Positions 45,166 to 54,600 of a DNA stretch of 64,000 nt are shown here, piece by piece. The DNA lies in NCBI RefSeq assembly GCF_000422365.1, contig NZ_AULQ01000005.1, positions 1 to 64,000 of the forward strand. The letters are read 5' to 3'. The DNA comes from Mesoflavibacter zeaxanthinifaciens DSM 18436 (GTDB lineage Bacteria > Bacteroidota > Bacteroidia > Flavobacteriales > Flavobacteriaceae). Under the pieces are notes generated by a model, which was not told where the DNA came from, did not search any database, and worked only from the letters and a program-made list of their open reading frames with translations. The translations under genes and the position numbers were made by a program. How positions within the stretch are numbered: position 1 is the first letter of the stretch; every line of letters starts with the position of its first letter.

Positions 45166-46566
45166 TTAATAATGGAAATGTTCACTTTCTTTTACAAAAG
45201 GATTTCCTTTTGCTGTTAAAGGTGCTTTTGATATTGCATAGAATACTAACAATAAGAATAATCCAGCAAATAATAATATTGAACCTATTTCTGGTACACC
45301 AATAAACCATCTATCTCCTACTGTTGCAGGCATAATCATATTAAATATATCAAGATAGTGACCTGCTAATATTACTACTCCTGCCATTACTACAAACCAA
45401 GGAATACGTTTGTAATCACTGTTCATTAATAATAATAGTGGGAAAATAAAATTCATTGCTACCATACCAAAGAATGGTAATTTATAATCTTCTATTCTAG
45501 TTACAAAGTATGTTACCTCTTCTGGAATGTTTGAGTACCAGATTAACATAAATTGAGAGAACCATAAATAAGTCCAGAAAATACTTATACCGAACATGAA
45601 TTTTGCTAAATCATGAATGTGACTATCATTTACTTGTGGTAATAAACCTTTAGATTTTAAGTAAATTGTAATTAATGCTATTACAGTAATACCACTTACA
45701 AACATGCTTGCAAATACATACCATCCAAATAATGTAGAGAACCAATGAGGATCAACACTCATAATCCAGTCCCAAGACATCATAGATTCAGTATAAATAA
45801 AGAATACTAAAAATCCAGCTGCAATACGGAATGATTTTTTGAAATTAGAGTTATCTCCAGCTGCTGCTTCATCTTGAGCTAAAGAGAATTTACGAGCAAA
45901 GAATCGGTATATACTCCAACCTGCTATAAAAATAATACCTCTAATTAAGAATCCTGTAGAATTAAGCCAACCAGATTTTCCTGCTACTAATTTGTCAAAG
46001 TGTTCGCTTTCTGGATTAACCATGTCTGGATTCATCCAAACAAAAATATGATCTCCTGCCATCATTGCAATAGCTAGAACAATTATTGCACCAGGTAAAA
46101 GGTAATACGTAATACCTTCCATTACTCTAAATAATAAAGGAGACCAACCTGCTTGTGCTGCAAATTGAATTGCATAAAATGCTAATACACCTAATGCTAT
46201 CATCATAAAGAAAAATGCAGCCACATATAATGCTGACCATGGTCTGTTATGTATCTGATGTTGAACATGTTTTGCATGCTCGTCACCGTGATGAGCATCT
46301 GTACTTAAGTGATGTCCAGCATCTTCTAGTGCTCCATGCGAGTTTGTATCATGTGCATTGTCTGAATGGTCATTACCTCCTTTAACAACATGCTCTTCTG
46401 TTTGATGAGAGTCGCCATGACCTCCATGACTTGCTTCTGCCGCTAACATTTCTTTTACTTGGTCTAATGTTTTATGAGAACTCATAAAACCATAGGTTAC
46501 CCCTAAAAGTCCTAAAACAATTAAGATACCAGCAAAAATCTTTAGTCTATTTGAAAACGTGTACAT
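45166..46566 (-). CDS. actF: Alternative complex III subunit ActF (quinol-side membrane subunit)
   Basis: ActF is an eleven-helix-type membrane subunit of alternative complex III, related to ActC and lacking cofactors. The 466-residue protein shows one N-terminal helix (about 8-28), then a soluble stretch, then about nine helices. Residues 47-106 hold 15 histidines with Asp, Glu and Gly, far more than the family core needs. It follows actE by 26 bases and precedes oxidase subunit II by 30. Confidence 0.92.
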   Translation of the reverse strand: MYTFSNRLKIFAGILIVLGLLGVTYGFMSSHKTLDQVKEMLAAEASHGGHGDSHQTEEHVVKGGNDHSDNAHDTNSHGALEDAGHHLSTDAHHGDEHAKHVQHQIHNRPWSALYVAAFFFMMIALGVLAFYAIQFAAQAGWSPLLFRVMEGITYYLLPGAIIVLAIAMMAGDHIFVWMNPDMVNPESEHFDKLVAGKSGWLNSTGFLIRGIIFIAGWSIYRFFARKFSLAQDEAAAGDNSNFKKSFRIAAGFLVFFIYTESMMSWDWIMSVDPHWFSTLFGWYVFASMFVSGITVIALITIYLKSKGLLPQVNDSHIHDLAKFMFGISIFWTYLWFSQFMLIWYSNIPEEVTYFVTRIEDYKLPFFGMVAMNFIFPLLLLMNSDYKRIPWFVVMAGVVILAGHYLDIFNMIMPATVGDRWFIGVPEIGSILLFAGLFLLLVFYAISKAPLTAKGNPFVKESEHFHY

Positions 46567-46592
46567 ATCTTTATATAAACTTTATCTAAATC

Positions 46593-47150
46593 TTATTTTT
46601 CTAAATTTGCTTTTAAGCTTAATACATAAGCTACAACTTGCCAACGCTCTTCTTCATTTAGTTGATTAGCATAGCTACCCATTGCATTCTTACCATAATA
46701 GATAACATGGTAAATACTACCTTCATTTATCGCTCTACCTGCATCTGCATAACTAGGAACTCCAAGTATTTTTTCTCTCTTTACTAATTGTCCTTGTCCT
46801 GCACCTTTATTACCGTGACAAATACCACAATAAATATTGTAAAGTTCTTTACCTCTATTTAAATCAACTTGAGTAGAATCTAATGGACTTGTTAATTCAG
46901 CTTTAGCTAAATTGTATCCATCAGTGTCTCCTGCATAATCAAAAGGCATATATCCTCTTGAGATTGTTCCTTCAACAGGCAATTGTGCTTCTACACCATT
47001 TGCAAAAGCATCAGATTCTTGATAAGCCTCATAAGCAACAGATTCGTACATGTTTGGCATGTATTCGTAATTAGGTCTTGTCTTTTTATTACAAGACGTA
47101 AACGATACTGTAATTAAGGCTACTATTGTTATTTTAATTAAATGTTTCAT
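46593..47150 (-). CDS. actE: Alternative complex III subunit ActE (mono-heme cytochrome c lipoprotein)
   Basis: The 185-residue protein starts with a lipoprotein signal (lipobox FTSC, Cys20) and has one heme site CGICH (108-112). A Met in YYGKNAMGSY is a candidate axial ligand. In alternative complex III this subunit passes electrons out to the oxidase. It lies 9 bases after actD. Confidence 0.93.
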   Translation of the reverse strand: MKHLIKITIVALITVSFTSCNKKTRPNYEYMPNMYESVAYEAYQESDAFANGVEAQLPVEGTISRGYMPFDYAGDTDGYNLAKAELTSPLDSTQVDLNRGKELYNIYCGICHGNKGAGQGQLVKREKILGVPSYADAGRAINEGSIYHVIYYGKNAMGSYANQLNEEERWQVVAYVLSLKANLEK

Positions 47151-47159
47151 TGTATCTAA

Positions 47160-47690
47160 TTAATGAGCTTTATCAACTACGTTAATTTCTACTGCACCAG
47201 TTTCTACTAACAAGTTATGTAATTCGTTTTCGTTTCCACTAACAGGTATTTCCATTAAGAAATGGTCATCTGTAGTTCTAGGATCTGGATTTTCAGCTTT
47301 TTTGAAAGGCCACATTCTACTTCTTAAATAGAATGTAATTACCATTAAGTGAGCTGCAAAAAATACAGTAAGCTCAAACATAATTGGTACAAATGCTGGC
47401 ATGTTTTCTAAGTAGCTAAAACTTGGCTTACCTCCAATGTCTTGAGGCCAGTCTTCAATCATGATAAAATTCATCATTAAAACTGCAACTGTTAAACCTA
47501 CACAACCGTATAAAAAAGCTGTTATTGCTATACGTGTTGGTGCTAATCCCATTGCCTTATCTAGTCCGTGTACTGGAAAAGGTGTGTAAATTTCTTCTAT
47601 ATGATGTTTTGCAGCTTTAACTTTTTTTACTGCGTTCATTAAAACATCATCGTCGTTATAAATAGCGTGAATTACTTTTGAAGCTTCCAT
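47160..47690 (-). CDS. actD: Alternative complex III subunit ActD (DUF3341)
   Basis: The 176-residue DUF3341 protein has two membrane helices (about 53-75 and 95-118) between a soluble N-terminal domain with IEEIYTPFPVHGLDKAMG and a soluble tail. It is a cofactor-free membrane anchor of alternative complex III. It lies 9 bases after actC. Confidence 0.93.
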   Translation of the reverse strand: MEASKVIHAIYNDDDVLMNAVKKVKAAKHHIEEIYTPFPVHGLDKAMGLAPTRIAITAFLYGCVGLTVAVLMMNFIMIEDWPQDIGGKPSFSYLENMPAFVPIMFELTVFFAAHLMVITFYLRSRMWPFKKAENPDPRTTDDHFLMEIPVSGNENELHNLLVETGAVEINVVDKAH

Positions 47691-47699
47691 ATGCTACTT

Positions 47700-49451
47700 T
47701 TAGTTTATTAAATTTTTAGCTTGTCCTGACCAATCATCACGTTCTGCTCTTCCTGGGAAAGAACCTGTAATTTCATCTAACAAGTCGTATTCTTTCTTTG
47801 TCATCTTACTTACTTGAAGGTAAGTATAAATACCTATACTGTTAAGTACTTCTTCCATTTTAGGGCCAATACCATTGATTTTCTTTAAATCATCAGCAGT
47901 TTGTGTTGCTGGGTCAAAGGTTCCTATTCCTGAAAGTAAATTACTTACTTTTTCAGTGTTTTCAGGTTTTGGTAATGCTTCTGTTGTTGGAGCTGCCTCT
48001 ACTTTAGGTGCTTCTACTTTATTATAAACAGAAGTTCTTTTGTCTGCGCCTGTTCCTACTAAACTCTCACCTCTTTCTCTTATGTTTTTATAGCGTTGTC
48101 CTGAAGATTTCAAGATTGTTTTAACCTCTGCTTGTGCTATTACAGGGAACGTACGAGAGTATAATAAGAATAATACAAAGAAGAATCCTATTGTACCTAC
48201 AAAAATACCTATATCTACAAAAGTTGGAGAGAACATTGTCCATGAAGACGGTAAGTAATCACGGTGTAATGATGTAACAATAATTACAAAACGCTCAAAC
48301 CACATACCTATGTTTACAACAATAGAAATAAAGAATGAGAACATAATACTTGTACGTAACTTTTTAAACCACATAAACTGTGGAGAGAATACGTTACAAG
48401 ACATCATCATCCAATATGCCCAAGCGTAAGGGCCAGTTGCCCTGTTTAAGAATGCATATTGTTCAAATTCTACTCCAGAGTACCAAGCTACGAAAAGCTC
48501 AGTAATATATGCCACACCTACAATAGAACCAGTAATCATGATTACGATGTTCATTAACTCGATGTGTTGTACTGTAATATAATCTTCCATATTACACACT
48601 TTTCTCATAATGATAAGAAGTGTATTTACCATTGCGAAACCAGAAAAAATTGCTCCAGCAACGAAGTATGGTGGGAAGATTGTTGTATGCCATCCTGGTA
48701 TAACAGACGTTGCAAAGTCAAACGATACAATTGTGTGTACCGAAAGTACTAATGGTGTTGCTAAACCTGCAAGTACTAAAGATACTTCTTCAAAACGTTG
48801 CCAGTCTTTTGCACGACCTGTCCAACCAAAACTTAATAAACTATATATTTTCTTTTGAAATGGCTTAATTGCTCTATCACGTAACATTGCAAAGTCTGGT
48901 AGTAATCCAGTCCACCAGAATACTAATGATACTGACAAATACGTAGAAATTGCAAATACATCCCAAAGTAATGGCGAGTTAAAGTTAACCCATAACGATC
49001 CAAATTGGTTTGGAATTGGTAATACCCAATATGCTAACCATGGACGACCCATGTGAATAATCGGGAATAAACCAGCTTGAACTACAGAGAAAATTGTCAT
49101 TGCTTCTGCAGAACGGTTAATTGCCATTCTCCATTTTTGACGGAATAATAAAAGTACTGCTGAAATCAGAGTTCCTGCGTGACCAATACCAACCCACCAA
49201 ACGAAGTTAGTAATATCCCAAGCCCAGTTTACTGTTCTGTTTAATCCCCAAGTACCAATTCCTGTTGATACGGTATAAATAATACAACCTATTCCCCAAA
49301 GAAAAGCAACAAGAGCAATTGAAAAAACAATCCACCATTGTTTATTTGCTTTACCTTCTACAGGAGCAGCGATATCTACTGTTACATCGTGATACGATTT
49401 CTCGCCGGTAACTAGAGGTCTTCTAATAGGTGCTTCGTAATGAGACGCCAT
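47700..49451 (-). CDS. actC: Alternative complex III subunit ActC (NrfD-like) with a C-terminal helix-hairpin-helix domain
   Basis: ActC is the NrfD/PsrC-like ten-helix subunit that binds quinol. The first ~450 residues fit this family (GIGCIIYTVSTGIGTWGLN, HAGTLISAVLLLF, WHTTIFPPYFVAGA). The last ~80 residues are soluble and read DDLKKINGIGPKMEEVLNSIGI ending GRAERDDWSGQAKN when shortened; this is the helix-hairpin-helix domain often fused to ribosomal protein L21 or NuoE. It is joined by a flexible Pro/Glu/Ala linker (about 470-500). Total length is 583. Confidence 0.93.
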   Translation of the reverse strand: MASHYEAPIRRPLVTGEKSYHDVTVDIAAPVEGKANKQWWIVFSIALVAFLWGIGCIIYTVSTGIGTWGLNRTVNWAWDITNFVWWVGIGHAGTLISAVLLLFRQKWRMAINRSAEAMTIFSVVQAGLFPIIHMGRPWLAYWVLPIPNQFGSLWVNFNSPLLWDVFAISTYLSVSLVFWWTGLLPDFAMLRDRAIKPFQKKIYSLLSFGWTGRAKDWQRFEEVSLVLAGLATPLVLSVHTIVSFDFATSVIPGWHTTIFPPYFVAGAIFSGFAMVNTLLIIMRKVCNMEDYITVQHIELMNIVIMITGSIVGVAYITELFVAWYSGVEFEQYAFLNRATGPYAWAYWMMMSCNVFSPQFMWFKKLRTSIMFSFFISIVVNIGMWFERFVIIVTSLHRDYLPSSWTMFSPTFVDIGIFVGTIGFFFVLFLLYSRTFPVIAQAEVKTILKSSGQRYKNIRERGESLVGTGADKRTSVYNKVEAPKVEAAPTTEALPKPENTEKVSNLLSGIGTFDPATQTADDLKKINGIGPKMEEVLNSIGIYTYLQVSKMTKKEYDLLDEITGSFPGRAERDDWSGQAKNLIN

Positions 49452-49480
49452 AATCCTTATATAAGTGTTTCTTAGTTAAT

Positions 49481-52400
49481 TTATGATTCTGTAGTATTTC
49501 TTACTTTAGTATGGTACATCACATTTGGTTTTGTACCTACATGCTCTAGTAAGTGATACATTCTATTATCTTCTGTAAGTTTTGCAACTTTACTTTCTTT
49601 ATCATTGATATCTCCAAAAATCATTGCTCCACTACTACAAGCTGCAGAACATGCTGTTTGGAACTCTCCATCTTTAATCTCACGTCCGTCACGTTTAGCA
49701 TCAAGAATGGTTTTTTGTGTCATTTGAATACACATAGAACATTTTTCCATTACACCACGAGAACGTACTGTTACGTCTGGATTAACAACCATACGACCTA
49801 AATCATTATTCATGTGATAATCAAACTCATCGTTTCCATTGTATAAGAACCAGTTAAAACGACGTACTTTATATGGACAGTTGTTAGCACAGTATCTTGT
49901 ACCTACACAACGGTTATATGCCATATGGTTTTGACCTTGTCTACCATGAGCTGTTGCTGCAACTGGACAAACAGTTTCGCAAGGTGCATGATTACAATGT
50001 TGACACATTATTGGTTGAAAAGCCACTTGAGGATTATCCGCTGGATGTTCTAATTCTCCAAACCCACCTAATGATCCGTTATCTCCGAATAGTCCAGAGA
50101 AACCTTCTTTCTTTTCATCATCAGCTTCAAAAGTTTCTTCAGAAGAATAGTATCTATCAATACGTAACCAATGCATATCACGACTACGTCTTATCTCTTC
50201 TTTTCCTACTACAGGAACGTTGTTTTCAGCATGACATGCAATAACACATGCTCCACATCCTGTACAAGCGTTTAAGTCTATAGATAAATTAAAGTGGTGA
50301 CCTATTGATCTATCAAATTCATCCCATAAATCTACTTCTGGTGAAGTTACCGGAGTTTCTTCATGGTTTAATGATACTTCAGGAATTGGGTTCCAATAAT
50401 GTTTATCTTTAGTATTAAATATTTCTAAAGTTGTTTCTCTAACAATATCACCACGACCCATTAAGGTGTTTTGTAATTGTACGCAAGCAAACTCATGCAT
50501 TCCAGTAGCTTTTTCTACTGATACAGATTGAACATTGTTAAAGTCTTTGTATAAAGGATAAGCGTTTACACCTGTTTGCATTTCTTCTTTTAAACCAGCT
50601 GTACGACCGTATCCAAAAGATAAACCAACAGATCCTTTTGCTTGTCCAGGTTGAATAATTACAGGAACTGTAACACTTACACCATTGGCTTTTACAGTAG
50701 CATAACTACCATTTAAAGCACCTGTAGCTTCATGTTCATTTACTAATCCCCAAGCTTCAGCATCTGATTTTGATACTGTTAAATAATTATCCCAAGATGT
50801 TCTAGATATTGGATCTGGAAACTCTTGTAACCATGGATTATTAGCTTGTTGTCCATCTCCCATACCTGTTTTAGTGTAAAGCACTAATTCAGTACCGTTA
50901 GATTTAGCTGAAGATGCTAAAGCTCTTGCAGCATTACTTGCAGGTATTTCATCTTGCTCAACTTCTTCAGTTTCTGCAACTTCAGCTGAGTTAATTGAAC
51001 CTACAAATATTCCATCGTGTAATGCTTTGTTGAATGAACTTCCATTAAGTACACCTGCATTCCACGTAGTTTTGATATATTCATTTAAAGAAGAATCGTT
51101 ACCGTTCCACTTTAATAATGCTTCTTGAAATTGTCTTGTATCAAATAAAGGACGAATTGTTGGTTGCATTAAACCATAGTGTCCTTTTTTAAATTCTACA
51201 TCTCCCCAAGATTCTAAGTAATGTGGTGCTGCAGCAAGATATTCTGAAACAGATGCAGTTTCATCTTCTTTCATTGTAAAGTAAATTGAAAGATCTGTTT
51301 TCTTAATTGCTTCAGCAAAATCTTTAGCGTTAGGTAAAGTATACATTGGGTTTACACCACTCATAATTACCGCTCCAACTTTACCAGCTTTCATATCTGA
51401 TATTAAAATTTGAACAGCTTTTGCATTACCTTGACGTGTTTTTATAGGTGTTTTAGCATCAAATGCTTTACTATTTAAAGCTTCGTTAATTTCTAAAACA
51501 ACTGTTTGAGCGTTTACATCTTGAATACCTGAAACTAATACACCGTTGCTTCCTGCTCTTTTTAATTCTGAAGCTACTTTTTGAACAGCTTCTTTTACAT
51601 TTGCTGGTAGTGCATTAGCATTTACAGATCCACCTACAATTAAACTATGTAATTGCGCTAACACTAATTTTTGGTTAGTTGGTGTAACAGGTACACGCTT
51701 GTCTGCGTTTGCACCAGACAAAGACATGTTAGATTCAAATTGGATATGACGAGACATCTTACCGTCTTTTGGTATACGTCCTTGCGCATAACCTGCATCA
51801 AATCCTCCACCTTGCCAATCTCCTAAGAAATCTGCACCAACAGAAACTATGGTCATTGCTTTAGAAAAATCATAATTAGCTAAACCACGCTCTCCGTATT
51901 TAGCTTGGAAAGCATCTAAAGCAGCAGATTCTGAAACAGCATCATAAACCACATGGTTTACATTACCATAAGCTTCAGTAAATTCAGCTACTAATTTGTT
52001 GGTTGATGGACTAGAGTATGTTTGAGTCAACAAAGCAATTTGCTTTCCTGACGCTTTAATTTCATTTAATTTTTTTGAGGTTTCAGCATCAAAATCAGAC
52101 CAAGAGATATTATTACCTCCTTTTTTTGGTCCTTGAAGTCTTAAGCTATCATACAAATCTAAAACTGAAGCATTCACTCTTGCATTAGCACTACCGTGTG
52201 TTGGTGCTAAAGTGTTATTTTCAATTTTAATTGGACGACCTTCACGAGTTTTTACTAAAACACTAGCATAATCAAAACCATTTGCAATTACAGTAGCATA
52301 ATAGTTAGCTACACCAGGAACGATTCTTTCTGGCTGAACTACGTAAGGAATTGATTTTACAACTGGTCCTTCGCAAGCCGCTAAAGAAGCAGCAGCTGTA

Positions 52401-52585
52401 CTAAAACCAACATACTTTAAGAAATCACGACGTGTTGTTGAAGAACTCTCTAACTTATCTTTATCTCCTAAAAACTCGTCAGTTGGAATTTCTTGAACAA
52501 ATTCGTTTTGTTTTAGCGTCTCAACAATAGAGCTATTCTCATTTAGCTCCTCAACACTTTTCCAGTATTTCTTGTTTGATGACAT
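49481..52585 (-). CDS. actB: Alternative complex III subunit ActB (molybdopterin-oxidoreductase-like, iron-sulfur)
   Basis: ActB is a fusion of a degenerate molybdopterin oxidoreductase domain and a ferredoxin-like domain. The 1034-residue protein carries an internal Tat-type signal (TTRRDFLKYVGFS, about 48-62, then AACEG lipobox-like), the large domain (~80-730) and four cysteine clusters in the C-terminal third: CTGCGACVIAC, CQHCNHAPCETVC, CVGTRYCANNC and CSMCIQ. In this family the molybdenum site is not occupied. It follows actA by 32 bases. Confidence 0.94.
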   Translation of the reverse strand: MSSNKKYWKSVEELNENSSIVETLKQNEFVQEIPTDEFLGDKDKLESSSTTRRDFLKYVGFSTAAASLAACEGPVVKSIPYVVQPERIVPGVANYYATVIANGFDYASVLVKTREGRPIKIENNTLAPTHGSANARVNASVLDLYDSLRLQGPKKGGNNISWSDFDAETSKKLNEIKASGKQIALLTQTYSSPSTNKLVAEFTEAYGNVNHVVYDAVSESAALDAFQAKYGERGLANYDFSKAMTIVSVGADFLGDWQGGGFDAGYAQGRIPKDGKMSRHIQFESNMSLSGANADKRVPVTPTNQKLVLAQLHSLIVGGSVNANALPANVKEAVQKVASELKRAGSNGVLVSGIQDVNAQTVVLEINEALNSKAFDAKTPIKTRQGNAKAVQILISDMKAGKVGAVIMSGVNPMYTLPNAKDFAEAIKKTDLSIYFTMKEDETASVSEYLAAAPHYLESWGDVEFKKGHYGLMQPTIRPLFDTRQFQEALLKWNGNDSSLNEYIKTTWNAGVLNGSSFNKALHDGIFVGSINSAEVAETEEVEQDEIPASNAARALASSAKSNGTELVLYTKTGMGDGQQANNPWLQEFPDPISRTSWDNYLTVSKSDAEAWGLVNEHEATGALNGSYATVKANGVSVTVPVIIQPGQAKGSVGLSFGYGRTAGLKEEMQTGVNAYPLYKDFNNVQSVSVEKATGMHEFACVQLQNTLMGRGDIVRETTLEIFNTKDKHYWNPIPEVSLNHEETPVTSPEVDLWDEFDRSIGHHFNLSIDLNACTGCGACVIACHAENNVPVVGKEEIRRSRDMHWLRIDRYYSSEETFEADDEKKEGFSGLFGDNGSLGGFGELEHPADNPQVAFQPIMCQHCNHAPCETVCPVAATAHGRQGQNHMAYNRCVGTRYCANNCPYKVRRFNWFLYNGNDEFDYHMNNDLGRMVVNPDVTVRSRGVMEKCSMCIQMTQKTILDAKRDGREIKDGEFQTACSAACSSGAMIFGDINDKESKVAKLTEDNRMYHLLEHVGTKPNVMYHTKVRNTTES

Positions 52586-52617
52586 ATTATATAATTGAAT
52601 TTATTTCTTATTAATAA

Positions 52618-53958
52618 TTAATAGTGACATTTACCACATTCTAATCCACCCATTTGAGCAGCAGTAAGGTTTTCTACACCATACTTTTTAGATAATTGCT
52701 CGTGGATTTTTGTGTAATAAGCGTTGTCTTTAACTTTTACATTGGTCTCTCTATGACAGTTAATACACCATCCCATTGTTAATGGTGCATGCTGACTCAT
52801 AATTTCCATTTCTTCAACAGGACCATGACATGTTTGACACTCTACACCTGCAACAGTTACGTGTTGCGAGTGGTTAAAGTATGCAAAATCTGGCAAGTTG
52901 TGTATTCTTATCCATTTAACCGGAGAAGTTTCGCCAGTGTATTTTTGTTCAGCATCATCCCAACCCACAGCAGCATAAAGCTTTTTTATTTCTGCGTTGT
53001 AATCAACTCCATATTCAGCTAAACCTTCTTGTTGGGTCTCTGGTGCCACTTCGTATATTGATTTATGACAATTCATACAAACGTTTAACGAAGGAATACC
53101 AGAATGCTTACTAACTCTTGCTGAAGAGTGACAATATTTACAATCTATACCATTTTCTCCAGCGTGAATACGGTGAGAATAGTGAATTGGCTGTACTGGC
53201 TCGTAACCTTGATTAACGCCAACTTGCATAAAGTAACCGTAAACAAAATATGCCGAAGCTAACAGCAACACAATTACACTTACCAATACTAAAAATTGAT
53301 TTTGAATAAATGCTTTCCAAATCGGTGTGCGTTTTGTAGATTCTAGCTCAACTCCTTTTGCTTCAGCAAAGCGACGTAATGTTTTGTTTACTAAAAATAA
53401 TGCGATTGCTAATAAAGCAAACAACAAACCTAAAGCACCTAAAATAATATCGTTTGAAATACCACCTTCTACTTGAGCTGTTCCTGTTTCTGCTCCAGGA
53501 GTTGGCGCTGGTGGCGGAGCTGCTTCTGTAGCAGTGTATGCTAAGATATTATCTATATCTGCATTAGATAATTGAGGAAATGGAGTCATTGCTGCACCAC
53601 CATACTCTTCATAGATTTTATTAGCATAAGCATCTCCAGACTTAATCATTGATGGACTATTCTTAATCCAAGTGTATAACCACTCTCTATCTAAGCCTTC
53701 TTCTTCAGAAAGACGCTGCTCTACATTACGTAGCGCCGGACCGGTCATTTTCTTATCAAGCTTATGACAAGCCGCACAATTAGCATTAAACAATGATTTT
53801 CCTGCTACAGGATCGCCATCTTGAGCGAAAAGCGAGGTAGAAAAAGTTAGTAAAAAAATTAAGCTTAAACGAAGGGAATTAATGCCTAACTTACGGTGAA
53901 TCACCTGTTTCATATTATATATTGAATTTACTTCTTGACTTTGGTATGATTTTTTCAT
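52618..53958 (-). CDS. actA: Alternative complex III subunit ActA, six-heme cytochrome c
   Basis: Six CxxCH motifs are present: CAACH (61-65) in an N-terminal mono-heme cytochrome c domain, then a membrane helix pair (about 170-195 and 215-240), then CKYCH, CMNCH, CQTCH, CINCH and a final CGKCH that ends the protein. The last five match the penta-heme ActA core. The ATG at 53958 gives 446 residues; an ATG at 53913 (MKQVIHRKLG) starts nearer the signal peptide and is just as likely. It is first in the act-cox operon, with a TACTTTTG -7 element upstream. Confidence 0.93.
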   Translation of the reverse strand: MKKSYQSQEVNSIYNMKQVIHRKLGINSLRLSLIFLLTFSTSLFAQDGDPVAGKSLFNANCAACHKLDKKMTGPALRNVEQRLSEEEGLDREWLYTWIKNSPSMIKSGDAYANKIYEEYGGAAMTPFPQLSNADIDNILAYTATEAAPPPAPTPGAETGTAQVEGGISNDIILGALGLLFALLAIALFLVNKTLRRFAEAKGVELESTKRTPIWKAFIQNQFLVLVSVIVLLLASAYFVYGYFMQVGVNQGYEPVQPIHYSHRIHAGENGIDCKYCHSSARVSKHSGIPSLNVCMNCHKSIYEVAPETQQEGLAEYGVDYNAEIKKLYAAVGWDDAEQKYTGETSPVKWIRIHNLPDFAYFNHSQHVTVAGVECQTCHGPVEEMEIMSQHAPLTMGWCINCHRETNVKVKDNAYYTKIHEQLSKKYGVENLTAAQMGGLECGKCHY

Positions 53959-53994
53959 CTATATTTTACAAACACAGTTATAAAATGCGCTATG

Positions 53995-54002
53995 CAAAAG
54001 TA
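53995..54002 (-). promoter_or_regulatory. -7 element of the act-cox operon promoter
   Basis: Minus-strand TACTTTTG lies 36 bases before the ATG at 53958 and 81 before that at 53913, so it suits either start. No clear -33 TTTG. Confidence 0.45.
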
Positions 54003-54100
54003 ATATTTAAAGTCGATTTTAGAAATGTTAGCGAACTGTTAATTGGTAATTTAGAGTAATTCTAAATAATAAATTAACTAATAAATAAGTTTATAAAATT

Positions 54101-54108
54101 TACATTTG
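54101..54108 (+). promoter_or_regulatory. -7 element for the SPOR-domain gene
   Basis: TACATTTG, a full TAnnTTTG match, lies 18 bases before the ATG at 54127. Confidence 0.5.
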
Positions 54109-54126
54109 CATTAAACAAAGATAAAA

Positions 54127-54525
54127 ATGAATAAAATTAATACCTTAAAAACCTTATTGTTAACAACTGCTATTATTCTATTTAGTAATGAAATATTTGC
54201 TCAAAATGGAAACATTACCGTTAATGAAGACGATAAATTGACTAAAGTTATAGAGATTAAAAAAGATCTAAATAAGGAGAATACAGATTTTAATAAATAT
54301 AAAATTCAGATTTTCTCAGGCTCATTAGCAGCAGCTGAAAAAGAGAAATCGAAATTCATAAATTCTTATGAAAAATGGTCTTGTGAGTTAGTTTATGAAA
54401 CGCCAAATTACAAGGTATGGATAGGTCGTTTTAGAAGCAGATTAGAGGCTGATAGAGCGCTTATTGAGATTCAAAAAAAATTCCCTTCAGCATTCATTTT
54501 TAAACCTAAAAAAGACAAAGATTAA
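54127..54525 (+). CDS. Exported SPOR-domain protein
   Basis: The 132-residue protein has a signal peptide (about 1-25, EIFAQ) and a C-terminal SPOR domain (about 58-128; YKIQIFSGSLAAAEKEK, VWIGRFRSRLEADRAL, FPSAFIFKP). SPOR domains bind peptidoglycan stripped of stem peptides, often at division sites. There is no membrane anchor or other domain, so it is probably a soluble periplasmic protein. It is a single-gene unit on the plus strand between two long minus-strand operons and shares a terminator with infB. Confidence 0.88.
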   Translation: MNKINTLKTLLLTTAIILFSNEIFAQNGNITVNEDDKLTKVIEIKKDLNKENTDFNKYKIQIFSGSLAAAEKEKSKFINSYEKWSCELVYETPNYKVWIGRFRSRLEADRALIEIQKKFPSAFIFKPKKDKD

Positions 54526-54545
54526 GGCTGTTTTTTATCTAAAAT

Positions 54546-54582
54546 AAAAAAGCGATTCTAAAGATATTAGAATCGCTTTTTT
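54546..54582. terminator. Bidirectional terminator between the SPOR gene and infB
   Basis: A 16-base perfect stem (A6-GCGATTCTAA with TTAGAATCGC-T6) around a five-base loop, with A and T tracts on both sides. It serves the convergent genes ending at 54525 and 54601. Confidence 0.9.
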
Positions 54583-54600
54583 TTATGATTTAAGTTAAAA

